Shown here: in pieces, positions 23,597 through 36,800 of the stretch
Layout: every line of letters starts with the position of its first letter
Position numbering within the stretch: position 1 is the first letter of the stretch
From: Spinellus fusiger
Lineage: Eukaryota; Mucoromycota; Mucoromycetes; Mucorales; Phycomycetaceae
Length of the DNA stretch: 64,000 nucleotides
NCBI GenBank assembly: GCA_025094145.1
Contig: JALLLS010000009.1
Span: forward strand, 248,001 to 312,000
Direction of reading: 5' to 3'
The notes under the pieces: model-generated
The model's input: only the letters and a program-made list of their open reading frames with translations
What the model was told of the DNA's origin: nothing
The model's database searches: none
Made by a program: the position numbers and the translations under genes

Positions 23597-26500
23597 TTAA
23601 GATGAGGAGGGAGAATGCAGGGGATCAAATATAGCTATAGATTTAGTTGATACCATGAGGGGTTGGGTTTGAATATTGGTGGAAGTGGAGGAGGAAGAGG
23701 AAGTACTTTGGTAGCCAGGAAGAGGTGTTAGCATATCTAATGATGTTTGTGTAACGGGACTACCGAGCAGAGTATTGCTACTAGGCAGTCTGGCATGACT
23801 AATAGTTGATCGATAGCTATTATCTGGAGACTGTGGAGGGAGACTGCTATTTGAAGAGTATATGCTATTATGGCCCTCTGCTTCATTGGCATCTTCCTGA
23901 AGACCAGGGAAGTCAGACGAGCGTGGCTGCCTTGGACTCATTTTGCTTTTTACAGCATTTATCATCTTCCAGCCTACACTCTTGTTTTGAGGTTGTGGAT
24001 CGGTTTCATAACGCTTCAGTTTGAATTTGTTCAGAGGCATCCAGTCACTTCCTTTGCCGTTTGATTTTTCATGGTGATCAGTCTTTGAGAAGGGCACGAA
24101 GGAAGGAGATAAACTAGCACTGCTGTTTCTACGGTAGACAGACTTGCGGTACTCATCAAACACGTGGGCATCATCCGAAGAATAAGCAAATCCTGTAAAA
24201 GAAGCACGCTGTCCCGATTGCATGTACATGATTTCACTCTTGCCAGAAGCAGCGGTCATTGTTCGGTTAAGCTTTGCATACTTAAACACAGGACTTGGCT
24301 CTGTCAACATGTATCCATTTCCTTCACCGTAAATATCTTCTTGGGATGTGTTATCCGGTGATGTCTCCATGGGAATTGAATCATTGATAAACATAGTGGA
24401 CTGACCAGTATGGGTGCGGGAGAGATTGATGGGGATTTCTTCTTCAAGACGGGGATGGTCCCTGCGCCCAAGGTATCCGTCAAAGACACTTTGACCATTG
24501 CAAAGAACAATCTCACGAACAATATCATTATCAAAAGGGTAGTACATGTGAAGATAATACTTTGTAACATAGCGTGGCAGCATACAGATAGCAAAAGTGA
24601 TTATCAAACAGAGCCAAAAGGCACCATCTTGGAACAATACATTTTCTCCGTAGAAAGTGAAAGACATGATATGGCCATAGATACCTGTCCATACAAAGTA
24701 CATAACACTAGAAAGAATCAAGACAAGTGCCATGACATATGTCCAACTGTAGATAGTGAAGCCTACTAATGCATTTGCAACAATAACGGCAATACCGGCA
24801 ATAAAAGTTCCCAATTCATAGACACCTTCAAAGTCGTATCCGTTGCTATTCATTTTGGCATCAACAAATACCATGTAAGGTATAGCAAAACAAACAGCCG
24901 ACTGGTAAATGGCATCAAGCACTGTCCAATAGAATCGAGAACGGGGGAACTTATCATTACGAATGCCCATAAGATAGAGTTGTGGATATTTAAAGGAGTA
25001 AGGTGCCTTTAGGTCTTGATCAAGCACACCAGCAAAAATACAAGGTAAAGATGTAAACACGAGGTTGTAGAGAGTAATGTAGGAGTAGTCAAACATCATT
25101 GTTCCCGAGAAACTATCAAAATCAGTATCTTTTCAGTAGATCAACAATGACTTACCCACAGAACAATTGGTACCAGAACAAAACAAGTGTCCACATAATA
25201 TTCTTGTAGAAAAAGGTCAAGATCATCTCAGAAGTTCTCAAGTAAGACCATCGACCATGCACCAATAATAGCTTGCTCAAATAACAGAATTGTCCAATAG
25301 CATAGTCAGAAGCCATGACAGCTTGTCTTCCTTCCTCACCACTGATACCAACACCCACATTAGCTTCTTGAATCATGGACACATCATTCGCACCATCTCC
25401 AATAGCAAGTGTCATGACTTTCAAGCCTTTCTTTACCAAATTCACCACTCTGGCCTTTTGCATTGGACTTACACGACAGCACAGCACAGCCATGCATTGT
25501 GTTCCAAGAATTAAAAGTTCTTTTTTACATGGAGATTCGAGGGCATATTTGAGAGATTCACCATCAATCACCAAAGCACACTTCTGGAAGTCTGATTTTT
25601 CATTCACTTGAGCCTGAGCTTGTCGAAGCTGGTCCATAGTATCATCTGCATCCCGTGCATTGACACTCAACAGAAGCATGTCTTTAGTAAGCAAATTGCA
25701 TGCAAATCCAATATTGATGGCTGTTTCAATCTTGTCGCCTGTAAGTACCCAGATCTTAATGCCTGCCTTGGCAAGAACAGCAATGGTCTCAGGAACACCG
25801 TCTTGAAGTTTATCCTCAATAGCAGTTCCTCCGATAAGAGTCAATGACTGTTCAATCTCTTCGCACACACTCTCGATTTCTTCATCTCGGTTTGTAATAC
25901 TGTTTGAAGCAGTCTTGTAGCGTAGTGCCCATTGCTGATATTCAGATTCTTCTAAAACACGACAGGCAATACACAGTGTACGAAGACCATCATTTGCAAA
26001 CACTGCCAAGTGCTGAAGTGTTTCTTCTCTGACCCTTTTTTGGTCGCGTCCTTCGTCATCCTCTTTTAGTTCCTTGGACAGTCTTTCGTAAATGACAGAA
26101 TCTGCACCCTTGCATAGAAGCACAATACGGCCATCCAGTGGGGATCGCATAATAACACTCATGCGTTTACGTGTGGAATTAAATTCGAGTACATTCAGCA
26201 ACTGCATCGCTCTTTCTTCTCCCATAGCATCTACTTTGATCATATCTTGTTCGCGTGCCACAAAAGTAAAGCCAACATCGCGTGCAGTTGCTACCAAAGC
26301 AGCTTCGTCGGGAGACTGAGCCTTGTAGTCAATGATATTAGGTTGGTTAGGATCAGGGATTTCAGGAATGACAGTGTGGCAAAAGGCAAGAGCAGAAAAG
26401 AAGTGGATGATGCTCTGGGACTGGGTGTCTTTCTTGCCAATGTCTTGATAGAGAAGAGGATCTACAAAGGGTGAGTTTGGGTTGCTAAATCTGTGCTCAA

Positions 26501-28615
26501 ACAGTTTGGCTTGTTCTTCGCTCATTCTGATACGTGCTTGTTCGAGTTCTTTTTCTGAAGCTGAGCGAGCATGAGCAGCATTGGGATTGTCTCTTAGTTT
26601 AGCACCCACAGCTGCTTCTGTTTCTCCCAGCCCATACACTACGCCGTTGATGGTACAGCGTCTGAATTCCATGATGTTTTGTGTGAGAGTGCCTGTTTTG
26701 TCAGAAAAGATATATTCCACTTGGCCAAGATCATCAGAAATATTCCATGTTTTAGGGACACAGGGTTGATCAAGGCGAGTATTATACATGTCAATATCTG
26801 TATGAATAAAGTAGGCCTATTCCAAGAGAAGTGAGTGAGGTTTGTTCTCTCTTCAAGTACCTACAGCTGCTGTTTTGACGATCTGGACGGATATATACAG
26901 TGAAATAGGGATGATGTTCTGATAGATAACCAATGTTGTCCTAGATGTCCCTTGTTAACACTTACTATGAGTATAAAATGTATTACCAAAACATGAGAAA
27001 TCCTTCCAAAGAAGCACTTTCCGCGTCCGGTTGTTCAAAAAAGTTGGAAGAAGAAGTTGAATTAAAGACAATACTGGCAGCAATAGAGCAGATAACACAG
27101 AGAACAAACAGCAGGATGAAATTAGCAATGACCTGTCAGTATTATGTTAGTTTTCGATTTTTTATCATTGCTGATATTCTTTAAAATACTTGCATGTGGA
27201 TTGGTTGCTTTCTCCATCTTACTGCGCTTGGAGGGTGTCTTTCCGGAATTCAGCATGATCTTTGTCTCATTACCAGTAAATAACACCAACCCAATGACCC
27301 ATCCCGTATTACGAAGCATACAGCCTCTTAATAGAAGACTACTGCCGGTGATAGCTTCTGACTTTTCATGGTAAACTACATCAAACTCTGCTTCTTCAAG
27401 ACTCATACGAGAAATAGAGGCGCCTGGGTACTTTTGTTCTTCAATGCCATCGTCATTTGTCTCTACTTTCCACTTGAGCACTCCATTGTAGGAATAAAGA
27501 TTAGCGTGTGGTGCTTCACTTTCTACATAGAATTGGGCTCTTTCACAGTCCTCTGGTGTGCTCATTTCCATTGTTGCCTGTACGGAGCGTTTGATTTTCA
27601 AATTGGTCTCTCCATCCAGGTTTTGTGTTTCAACATAGCACAGACCATCGGGTTCTGAAGAAGAAAGCACGACAATATCAGCAGGAATGGGTTCTCCATC
27701 ACGGAGATACACAAAATCCCCCACTTGAACATTCTTCCATTGTGTCGGCTGCCAGCGCTTATCCATAGGCCGTTTGGGGAGAAGAAATTGTTTATTCTTT
27801 TTACTTTTTTTGTTCTTGCTTTTTTCTCCGTTCTGTGCTGTACGCTGGAGTACTGAATGAGGAACCTGGCCTGGTCGGTAGGGCATCTTTTTCTTTTTCT
27901 TGAACACTTGAGTAAAAGGAGATCCTGCTCTTAGATGTCTACCAAACGACGATTTACTGGAGGGTGTAGGGGGTTCTACATCAATAGAATCCATATGGGA
28001 TAAAGATAGGGTTGTAGGCAGACGACTCAGCTGTAACGATTCGTCTTTGTTCTGTGGCAGCCAGCGCGTGAAGAGACTTGCCAGAGAATTCAACCAACGT
28101 CGGCCCCGAGACACTTTATATTCGGGTATATTGATGTTCTTCCACTGGCTGAGTGTGTAGGCGATAGAGTGGTTGACGCTATCGTCGGTGTTTTTTCGCT
28201 TGTTATCTTCCATGGCGTCCTTGGCACCTGTAAGCACAAGAATGGCAGCGAGTGGTAGAATGACAAGCACAGGAGACGCAGAGGTGCTAAAGGTAGGAAA
28301 CATTTGGAGGATAACAAGGAATAGAAAGTACAGATTGGCAATGCCTCTGAATTGTTCAAACAGGTTCTTTGGTAAGAAGTTATACCAAGTGTACTTTGCT
28401 GTGCGTATCTTGTTTCTAATGAAAATCCGAATAGGTTGGCCATAGTCGTCGACTTCATCTTGTGGAAGAGACATGTTGACATAAATCTTTCGTTTTTCAG
28501 CGGATGGGAGTGGGAATGAGCTTTTTGTCTTTTTTGAGCCGAGCGATAGTTTAGGTTTGCGTTTGAGTCTTATTTGACGGGCTCTCTTTAGCCAATTCTC
28601 TACAGGTGCAGGCAT
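23597..28615 (-). CDS. P4-type ATPase, Dnf1/Dnf2-like phospholipid flippase
   Basis: Moves phospholipids from the outer to the cytosolic leaflet of the plasma membrane or endosomes. Five exons: 28615-27194, 27132-26987, 26940-26865, 26816-25156 and 25112-23597, giving about 1606 residues, the usual Dnf1/2 size. Landmarks are YTWYNFLPKNLFEQFRGIAN before TM1, the actuator motif NLDGETNLK, LNSGKTPSKRSKME, the phosphorylated Asp in DKTGTLTQN (about 587), KGADSVIYERL in the nucleotide domain, and GDGANDVSMIQEA. The C-terminal membrane part (FSGTMMFDYSYITLYNLVFTS onward) is followed by a long Ser-rich cytosolic tail of about 300 residues. Intron 1 uses a GC donor. The gene lies wholly between two inverted mobile-element copies. 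No damage is seen. Confidence 0.95.
27133..27193 (-). other. GC-AG intron of the flippase gene
   Basis: The exon end CCACAT is followed by GCAAGT and the intron ends TGACAG, 61 bp in all. Joining here gives NPH-VIANFILLFVLC, matching the TM3 region of P4-ATPases. The only nearby GT (four bases on) puts the downstream exon out of frame. Confidence 0.75.
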
Positions 28616-30091
28616 GACAGTAAGAAAGAGAAGGAGGGAAGAAAGAGAGGTGAAGAAATGAGGGTGGGGACGATGCTTGGACTATTTTTAGCAGGGTAAG
28701 GAAAGAAGAAAGGAAAGAGTAAAGTGGGAGCCCAAATCTTAGGGTGTGGAGGTGTTATAAAATGTATCACTGAGAATTCTCTTATCCATCCGCCCATACT
28801 TGCATTTGTGTGTGATTGTGATTGTGATTGTGTTTGTGATTGTGTTTGTACTAGTGCTGTTATTTGTAGCGTTATTTGTAGCGTTATTTGTAGCGTTATT
28901 TGTGGTTGTAATTGCAAATACAATTGCACTGCTATTGACACTGCTATTGACATTGCTATTGACACTGCCACATTTATGCTTAGGCCTATGCGTCCAATGA
29001 CACAATTACACGAGTAGAGCTATCTGTCAATGTCAGTCAATTCTATTTTAGACCTTTGTTATCTAGCTTTGTGTTCAGAAATTACAATTTATTCATAGAC
29101 AAACGTGTGAGTACTAAGCATTACTAAGATATCTTTGGGTTTATTTCTTGCTTAATTTGTAGAGTCTCTTGCCGTGCTTCAGTATTTTATTAGAAAAAAA
29201 GGAAGTATCGGTAATAGGGCGAATGAATTATTTGTCCTACCTATAACACGTGTCGATGGTCAGTACTTGTCCTTTTTTATTTTTATAATTGCGAAAGGGT
29301 AGCCTACTAACAATCAATAGGACGGTGAAAATGACGGTACGAAAATAAAGAATGGTAAAAGTGTAGATAATAATGTAGATAATAATGTAGATAACAGTGT
29401 AGATAATAATGTAGATAATAGTGTAGATAACAGTGTAGATAACAATGTAGATACGGTAGGTACTTTCATATCGGCAATCGCTACCTTGGCATCCGACTGG
29501 CTGGAAACCCTGAGGTTCGGCCAGTAGTGAGTGATGCCATTTTCATATAAGAATATAAAAGAAAGTGCGGAAGAAGAAAGGAGAAAGAACAGGTAGAATG
29601 CAATAGAACCAGCTACACACCAGGATGATACGACAAGGAGCTCTTTTACTGTTTACATCTATGTTTGTAATGATGATGTTTATGATGCATAGAGTACTTA
29701 TCCTTGTGATAACCATGATGCTTATTCTTATGATAACTATACTACTTACTCTACTTATGCTCACCCTTGTATTTTTGTGTAAGAGGGGTTTGTTTTATAT
29801 AATAAGCACATGTCTTTTTTTTTATGTTGAATTTTATTTTCATTAAGTTTTGTTACGCAGCAATGGATGTCTTTGGGCTGATAATACTTCCCAATGAGAA
29901 AAAGAAGAATCAATCTAGAATCGACCCTCCTTCCTCCCTGCATGATGAACAATAGAATAGAATAAAGAAGTATTCTTATTTTTATTATGTACATTAAAAA
30001 TAGAGTAGATTAAGTCATTAATTAATTAATAGTTGTAATAAAGAAGTATACATATACACTGAAATATAAAAAGATGGAATGTTTTCTTGGA
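28616..30091. repeat. Flippase promoter side with several tandem arrays
   Basis: No gene seen. Three arrays lie back to back: GTGATT/GTTTGT 6-mers (28806-28850), GTTATTTGTAGC about 3.5 times (28859-28905), and CTATTGACACTG about three times (28930-28970). A fourth array, GTAGATAATAAT with AACAGT variants, occupies 29360-29455 (eight 12-bp units). Confidence 0.65.
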
Positions 30092-30826
30092 TTAGACTAC
30101 CATTGGCTTGGAGAAAAGGGTTTGGGAAAGAGCAGTCCTACTTAATTCCCATTCTTGCTCAATCTCATTGTCCACTTGTGCCATCACAGAGCCAAGAATC
30201 CGAGTCACCTGCTGTGCAAGTTGCAGTTGGGGTAAACCATGGTGTGGTGTCATTGGGGCTTTCTGACTCACGGGCGTTCTTAGGGGTGCTTCAGTACTCA
30301 CTTCATACTTTATGGAATCCTCGTGAAGGGTATAGTGCATGGGCTCATTAGGTGCAATACAGGGAATATGAGGAATAGAGGGCGAAATAGTCCAGACATC
30401 TTCATGGACATACCAGACATCTGAGGAGGACATTGTGACTGCAGTATGAGCTGTGGTGGAGGGAGGCGTGACTGGGAAATGGGTCAGTGAGGGAGATGCA
30501 TGATCGGAATCAAGTGAGCTAGCTGAGCTATTATCATCGACATCGTGGGATGTGTGCTTTGAAAAGAGACTTGTTCTTAGGACACGTAGGTCATATGTAG
30601 TGCCTCCTGATAATAAAGAAGAAAACCTTCTGCACATTCTTGAGGCGGGTGAAGAAGACTCATTGCTGTTGAGACTATGGCCACTACCAGAACCAAAAGA
30701 AGTACGATGTGTCTTGGAAGTAAGTTGAGTGGTGATTTTAGGTGGTTTCTTTGTCTTTTCTCCTTGTATGTCGTGAGATTGAAAGGAAAGACGCTTTCCA
30801 AAAGAATGAAATTTTGAATTTGACAT
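30092..30826 (-). CDS. Ser/Thr-rich hypothetical protein
   Basis: An intronless open frame of about 244 residues. I prefer the start at MSNSKFHSFGKRLSF over the ATG eight codons earlier (MSLFLYFL), because the latter reads through the T-rich leader. The sequence is rich in Ser, Thr, Pro and His, with no membrane segment. A more ordered C-terminus contains LPQLQLAQQVTRILGSVM and QVDNEIEQEWELSRTAL, which could be helical. The many SP and TP sites suggest a phosphorylated, disordered regulator; this is inference. No family was recognised. It lies inside the 14.8-kb segment bounded by inverted element copies, next to the flippase gene and on the same strand. Confidence 0.6.
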   Translation of the reverse strand: MSNSKFHSFGKRLSFQSHDIQGEKTKKPPKITTQLTSKTHRTSFGSGSGHSLNSNESSSPASRMCRRFSSLLSGGTTYDLRVLRTSLFSKHTSHDVDDNSSASSLDSDHASPSLTHFPVTPPSTTAHTAVTMSSSDVWYVHEDVWTISPSIPHIPCIAPNEPMHYTLHEDSIKYEVSTEAPLRTPVSQKAPMTPHHGLPQLQLAQQVTRILGSVMAQVDNEIEQEWELSRTALSQTLFSKPMVV

Positions 30827-33800
30827 AAGGAAATAAAGAAATAAAGACAAACAAAATGAAATAAAGAAAAAGAAATGGGGTTGAGTTCTTATGGTTTTGT
30901 TTTAGAAAGCTTAAATATATCAGCAAAAGAGAAAAATAGAGTGCGTTCACCGCTGCATAAAATAGGTGGGAATTGGATACGTACGTTAGGACTAGTGTTT
31001 GCTGTCTTACGATTTGCTCTATCGGGACTATTGGAACTATTTTAGGCTGGACGGCGCTCAAAGACATGGAGAATTAGATCATAAGGAATTTTGCACGACC
31101 CTACTTTACGTCAATCCGGTGTTCAAGAGTTAGATTACTTGATACTATGTCTTTGTTCTCCTTGTGAAAAGGAAGAAATAGAAAATAAACCTCATTGTTG
31201 CATAATCTATATAGGGAATGCATGGATAAAGAGCGACCCTCATTGAAAAGCATCATCACAAAACGACACATTCTATTATTACTATTGGATCATGGTGTGC
31301 TTGGAGACAGAGACCAAGAAAAAGAATAAAATTCTTTTTATAGATAGAGGTACTCTTGCATCACGCATCACTGTTTATCTTTTAATTACAAAGATGTGTG
31401 CATGATGTAAACAAATACACGTCCTTTATTATTACCATAGTTCAGCTCATGTAGATTACCTAGTAAGAATTTGAGTCTAGTCTGAAGTCATCATGACTAA
31501 TAGATTACACCAAGGAGTAACACCTCTGCTGCTATTAGTAGGGTGATGAGTAGGGTGATGAGTATGAAGATTAGGCTGTTAATACAACAATAAACGCTAT
31601 TCTGCCCATAATAATAATAATAGTAATAATAAAAACAAGAACAAATAATAATAAATAATAATAATAAAAAGGATAAAATACCCATCAAATGTATTAAGGG
31701 GTAGATAAGAGAGACCCTTTTTATCTGTTACACATAAGAATAAAGTAGAGTGTGGCATTTGATTGAGATGGCCAACACTAGAAACCCTCTAGTGTAGGTG
31801 GGAAAGTCCAAGGTACCCTCTTTATTGATGGGAAATACTGCTTAAAATGCGCCTATGTGTTTCACTCTCTATGATGGCACAGTCATAAAATAGTCTGTAG
31901 GTGGATTGTCTCTCCTTTTCATAGTAATTACTAGTCAATAGCACTGTCAACAAGAACTCAATGTGCCGATGATGACTAAGACTTAATGGGATACAACACT
32001 CTTCTATCCCCTTTAGCCATCTCAAAGGCCCATTCTTCTGTCAAACTAACTAGAAAAGGAGATGTCCATTGTTGATGTACTCTAATGTAAAGCTGATCAA
32101 GATTCCATCGAATGGATTTAGATGTGTATTCTACTATCAACTCACAACATCAGATAATGCCTGTGTTTCATCTCTTGTTATCGTGAGTATCTATATCAGT
32201 TGGCTTGAGGCATACTCCTGTGACTTGATAGCTTATTTCAGTGGCCAATGAGCGAGTCGTAGTTTGTCTTCTATTATTGTTACTGTTACTGTTAAAAGAT
32301 TTATCCATATAACCTTTTACATCCATCAGGCCTATAGAGTTTTGAGGCACCTTTGTACGCCCATGTCACTAATAGAATCACGGAAATATAAGTGATAGGT
32401 AGGAATTGCTACTCTATCTATTCTTCTAAGCATTCTTCTTCAAGCTGAATCACTTGGTGCCACTTTTATTCATACTCTCACTATTCTCATGGTCAATATA
32501 AATACACTATTCTATTAGTGAGATGGGGGAAAAATAATAGAAGAAAAGACAAAAAAGGGAAAAGAGAAAAGGGAAGAAAACAAAGAAAAAGGATAGAGCG
32601 TACAAGAGAACTGAGGAAACTCCTCATTCCCCCATGGAAAGAAAAAACATCGGAATTACAAAGCCAATCTCCCAAAAGATGTCCAAGACTGAAGTTATTG
32701 GTGTATTCACTCTGTTTTTGTGAATTTAAATCTGTTGGAGTCTATTCCCATGATAGCATTCGTATCAAAGTATCTCATTGTTGGACCATGGCTTGGATCC
32801 AATGCGTCTATTCTTAACTGTCTATCTGCCTTGTTCTTTTCTTCTTAAAATATTATCACCCTGAATGAGTGATAAATAGCTAATTTATTAATAACAATGG
32901 CGTATCTATAGATTCTTAAAATCTATTGACAAGGAGAAAGGCGTAATCAACAGTAACAGGCAACTAAAAGGCTCAAATATCCAAAGTTGACTTCCCTTTA
33001 TTTGTCTACGGATAGGATAGGTTTGTACTCAGATATCATTTTCTGACTATTATACTAAAGGCAACAGATACAGTAAGGCAGAAATGCCTCACATCCGGAC
33101 ATGAGTCAATACAAATGTAGTTGAATAGAAAGGAAGAATAAAAATATAAAAAGTAGAAATATACCATTTAAGAAATGATTGATTAATATTGTTTTGTCAT
33201 GTAAAATAGATCGAAATTATCCGCTGATAACTTTTTCTTAGTTCTTGGTACTTGCAGGTCATTTGAATAAGCGCTTACCTCGGCAACAATAAAGAAAGAA
33301 CATTGGCTGCCATTCACTATGGACAGTAAGAAAACTCAAAAATTAAAACATCGACTTTGAAGCCTGCCTGTAGGAAAAGGAGATTTCTCCATTCGCATGG
33401 ATGGAGGGAAATACTGGGCTCAATTCTACCCTTGTGTGTAGCCAAGGTATTCTTTTCTTTCTATTATAGTTGTTTCTGCATTAACAATGACAATGAGCTG
33501 TCTTGATTTTAATACATCCCCTTGCTCTCTTCTTTTCCTGTTGATAGATTGTGCTAGTAAAATCAAAATCGCTGGCTTTTAAATAAACAACATTGAATTA
33601 CGAATGCCTCATTTTGTACAGTGACCTATACTTGTACACTACCTTTGAATAAAGGCTGCTTTGTTCAATTTTCTGAAACAATGCATAAGTAGTCGATATT
33701 TTAATTTAATTTGAATGATTTGTAGTTGAATAGAGAATAACAGTTTATTTACACTTAATAGACAAGTTTGGTCTTGTGGATTTCTTGTCATATTAGTCTT

Positions 33801-36800
33801 TTAATAATTCCGTTCTACTTCGTACACAAAGGTCTTTGTCAAATATTACCTTTATTGTAGAATTGAATCCAAAAGCAGTGCAACTAGTAGTGGCTCATAT
33901 TTATAGTTTCAGGTAAATGCTTCTTATGGCAAGATATGTATCAGATTTTATCGATAGTGCACAAATAAAATTGTCTAATCTGAGGCTACTCCAGTCTGTA
34001 AGCAAGTGAGTGGAATCGACACTAAAGCTTATTGTATAACAAGACAGTATATCAGAACGAGTGTACTTCTTACTAGACTATGTGTGGTTATGGTGTCTGA
34101 TGTGGTAATATAGAAATAACAAACAAACAAAAAGGTGAAGTATAATAGATCTCTTTTGCAAAGGTTTGCACCTTAGTAACAAAAGTCCTAATCTGTGTTG
34201 GATGACAGCTAAGTTTTTATTTTATTTTATTGTTATTATTGAACTATAGAATTCCTTTTTGTTTTCTGTAAACATTTTGTATCTGAGGACAACTAAACAA
34301 CTTAACAAAGCGATTGCTAATAGACTATTCAAATAAATAAATAAATAAAACCCTTTCAACAATGCTAAATAAAAAGTTTTTCTTGTAAATAATAACCTTT
34401 TGTGTATGTTTACTAAGACTTGCCAGCTCTCTATCCTCTTTAATACTTTTCTTTTTATCTATTGCTTATCAGTCTATTTTTTATATTTACTGCACCCTGT
34501 CAATAAATCTCTAGTAACATAGGATTGTCCATTGATTTGCCAGCTTTATTTATAGAGTATCTTGACTAAACTCTCTCTCTTATTCTTTCTCCTCTTTTAT
34601 TTACACTACCTCTATTATCGGCTTACCTTTTGACTCAAAATGATCAAGACCAAAGAACATGACAGACCCAGGCTGTCAAGTAGGAAGGTGGATGCTCAAA
34701 TTTCGGTAGTAATATCTCCATACACTCACTTCTTTATAGAAACAATAGGATGCATATATATAGCACCCAATTGAATAATAAAAAACTTTACATTTTTTTC
34801 TCATTACTTTCTACACAACTTGTGATACTACGAATGCTCGATATATCGTCTACATACTATTACAGCTTGTACTAATGTGCAGTTATTCTAAGCAACCCAC
34901 TAATCAATTGTCAGATAATTTACGTCCATGATAAATCCGATAGGCATGAACTATTATCCAATGTAATGCATGAACACCGAAGACTTTTTCAACCCCTTCA
35001 ATGATAATTGAAACTAATTTATACCAGAGAATTCAGATAATATCTAAAATTCAGTATTTTTCCGTGTTTTTTTATCATCCACACTATACTATAAAGCCTA
35101 AATCTGGGCACAATTCAGTGGCCATAGTGTAAAACTTTTGAAACAATTATTTTATTACTCGACAATAGTATTCAGCTATAGAATGTTGATTTTTTATTAT
35201 CATATATTTATTCATAGACTGATTTTGTAACATGGAATAAATACACGTATAAAATAGATCAATCTTTTGATTTAAAGGTTTTGTAAAGAGATAAATAGAT
35301 CAGTGCTGAATCCAACAAGTTGAATAGACTCAAATAATAGTAGGGTACTACCTGTTTTTATCTAGCATTTTATAGGATCATAGTGAACTCTAAACCTTAC
35401 AGAAACAGATGCAGTGAGAATACTTTCTATTGGCAGGAAGACTATGTTTCCTAAATAGGGTGATGAGAATACGACTGTTTGGTCATGTAATTTGGACAGA
35501 TTTACAATTTTGACACTTGGGAAAAGTGACAAGAATACAAAAAAGAATTGAGGAAGGTGAGGTACTTGGAGCCATTAGCTTAAATGTTTGTTATTTTCTC
35601 CTTCCTTAGACAATAGTATGATATATTTGGTAGTATGAGTTTATTGACTGATTTTATTTACCAAATTCAGTTGTAAGATTTTATTCAGATACTTTAACTG
35701 GTGAATCATGTACCTGTTTATTTATTTCTCAGGGCTTATTACATTCTTCTAAACTAAAGATTCGCACTCAACTAATACACATATCTTACAGTAAAAGTAA
35801 ATAATTAGTGAAATATTCCACCTCATTATTGATCAACTAGCTGTTTGGAATAATTAAAAATGAATGTTTTACATGGCCAACTTTATATAATCCTGTAATA
35901 GCGTGAATTGAGTATAGTAATACCACGTTTAAATTTGAAGTAACAGGTGGCAATAAAAGATGACCATTACTTCATAGTAAATATTTCAAATCATTGCATC
36001 AACCTTTGATGCTTTGAGTTTGAGGGTTTCCAACATTCTCTATTAACTTGAGTGTCTGGATACGACTTTTGTCTGGATATGTTTCTTTATTTTCTCTTCC
36101 TCAAAATAAATATAGTCTGCCCAGACAGGTTGGACTAAGAGTAGGGTGAATATCTTTATAGATTGAGGAAAGAATTAAGTAAAGAAAACATATCACAGGC
36201 ATAGCAGCAATCTATAGATTGCTCAATGATATGCTATTACCATGAAAGAATATAAAATGGCCTTCTATTTCAGTGAAGAACATCCACAATCTGAAACATA
36301 AATATCATTATAAAAACACGATTGCCTTTTTATGTTTCTATGTTCATAATAATAGACCAGTCGATCTATATTTTTAGTACATCAACCTAGATTGTATTGC
36401 TTTTTCTTCTCGAGAACATATTTCAGTGATAAATTTAGCTTGATCAAAATTAAGACCATAAAATCTCAACTTAATAAAAAACTATAAAAATGAGCTACAG
36501 ATAAAACTTATCTTACTGCTAGATGCTTGAATTAAGTTTTATCTTATCCTTGAAATAGAAAGACATTACTTATTATAGAACACTGTTACTAGCCCCATCA
36601 TTAGATGAATCTCTCTCTATTATATTACCCAATAATATGAGACTGTCTCTACTATTCTTGAATAGGTATTTTTTATTGTATTTGTCATTTGCATTTCTGG
36701 TTTGATGTTGCACTAGTAGTTATAAGTATAACCCTTGTGTTTTGATGTTATTGCCATTCTCGATACAACTCATCATACACCAACTTAACCTCATGAATTT

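Noticed and set aside
24410..26474. Several plus-strand open frames within the flippase gene
   Set aside because: They are antisense shadows of a clearly coding minus-strand gene.
29483..29530. Short hairpin (CTGGC/GCCAG and AACC-CTGA-GGTT) considered as a snoRNA or other small RNA
   Set aside because: Lacks a convincing C box (RTGATGA) in the right place and no second copy or conserved context is visible.
30738..31067. Upstream frame MSLSAVQPKIVPIVP as a first exon of the Ser-rich gene
   Set aside because: It has a possible GTACGT donor, but no good acceptor joins it in frame to the downstream coding region.
32518..32817. 99-codon Lys/Arg-rich open frame
   Set aside because: Purine-tract composition, no family motif, no promoter or intron signals.
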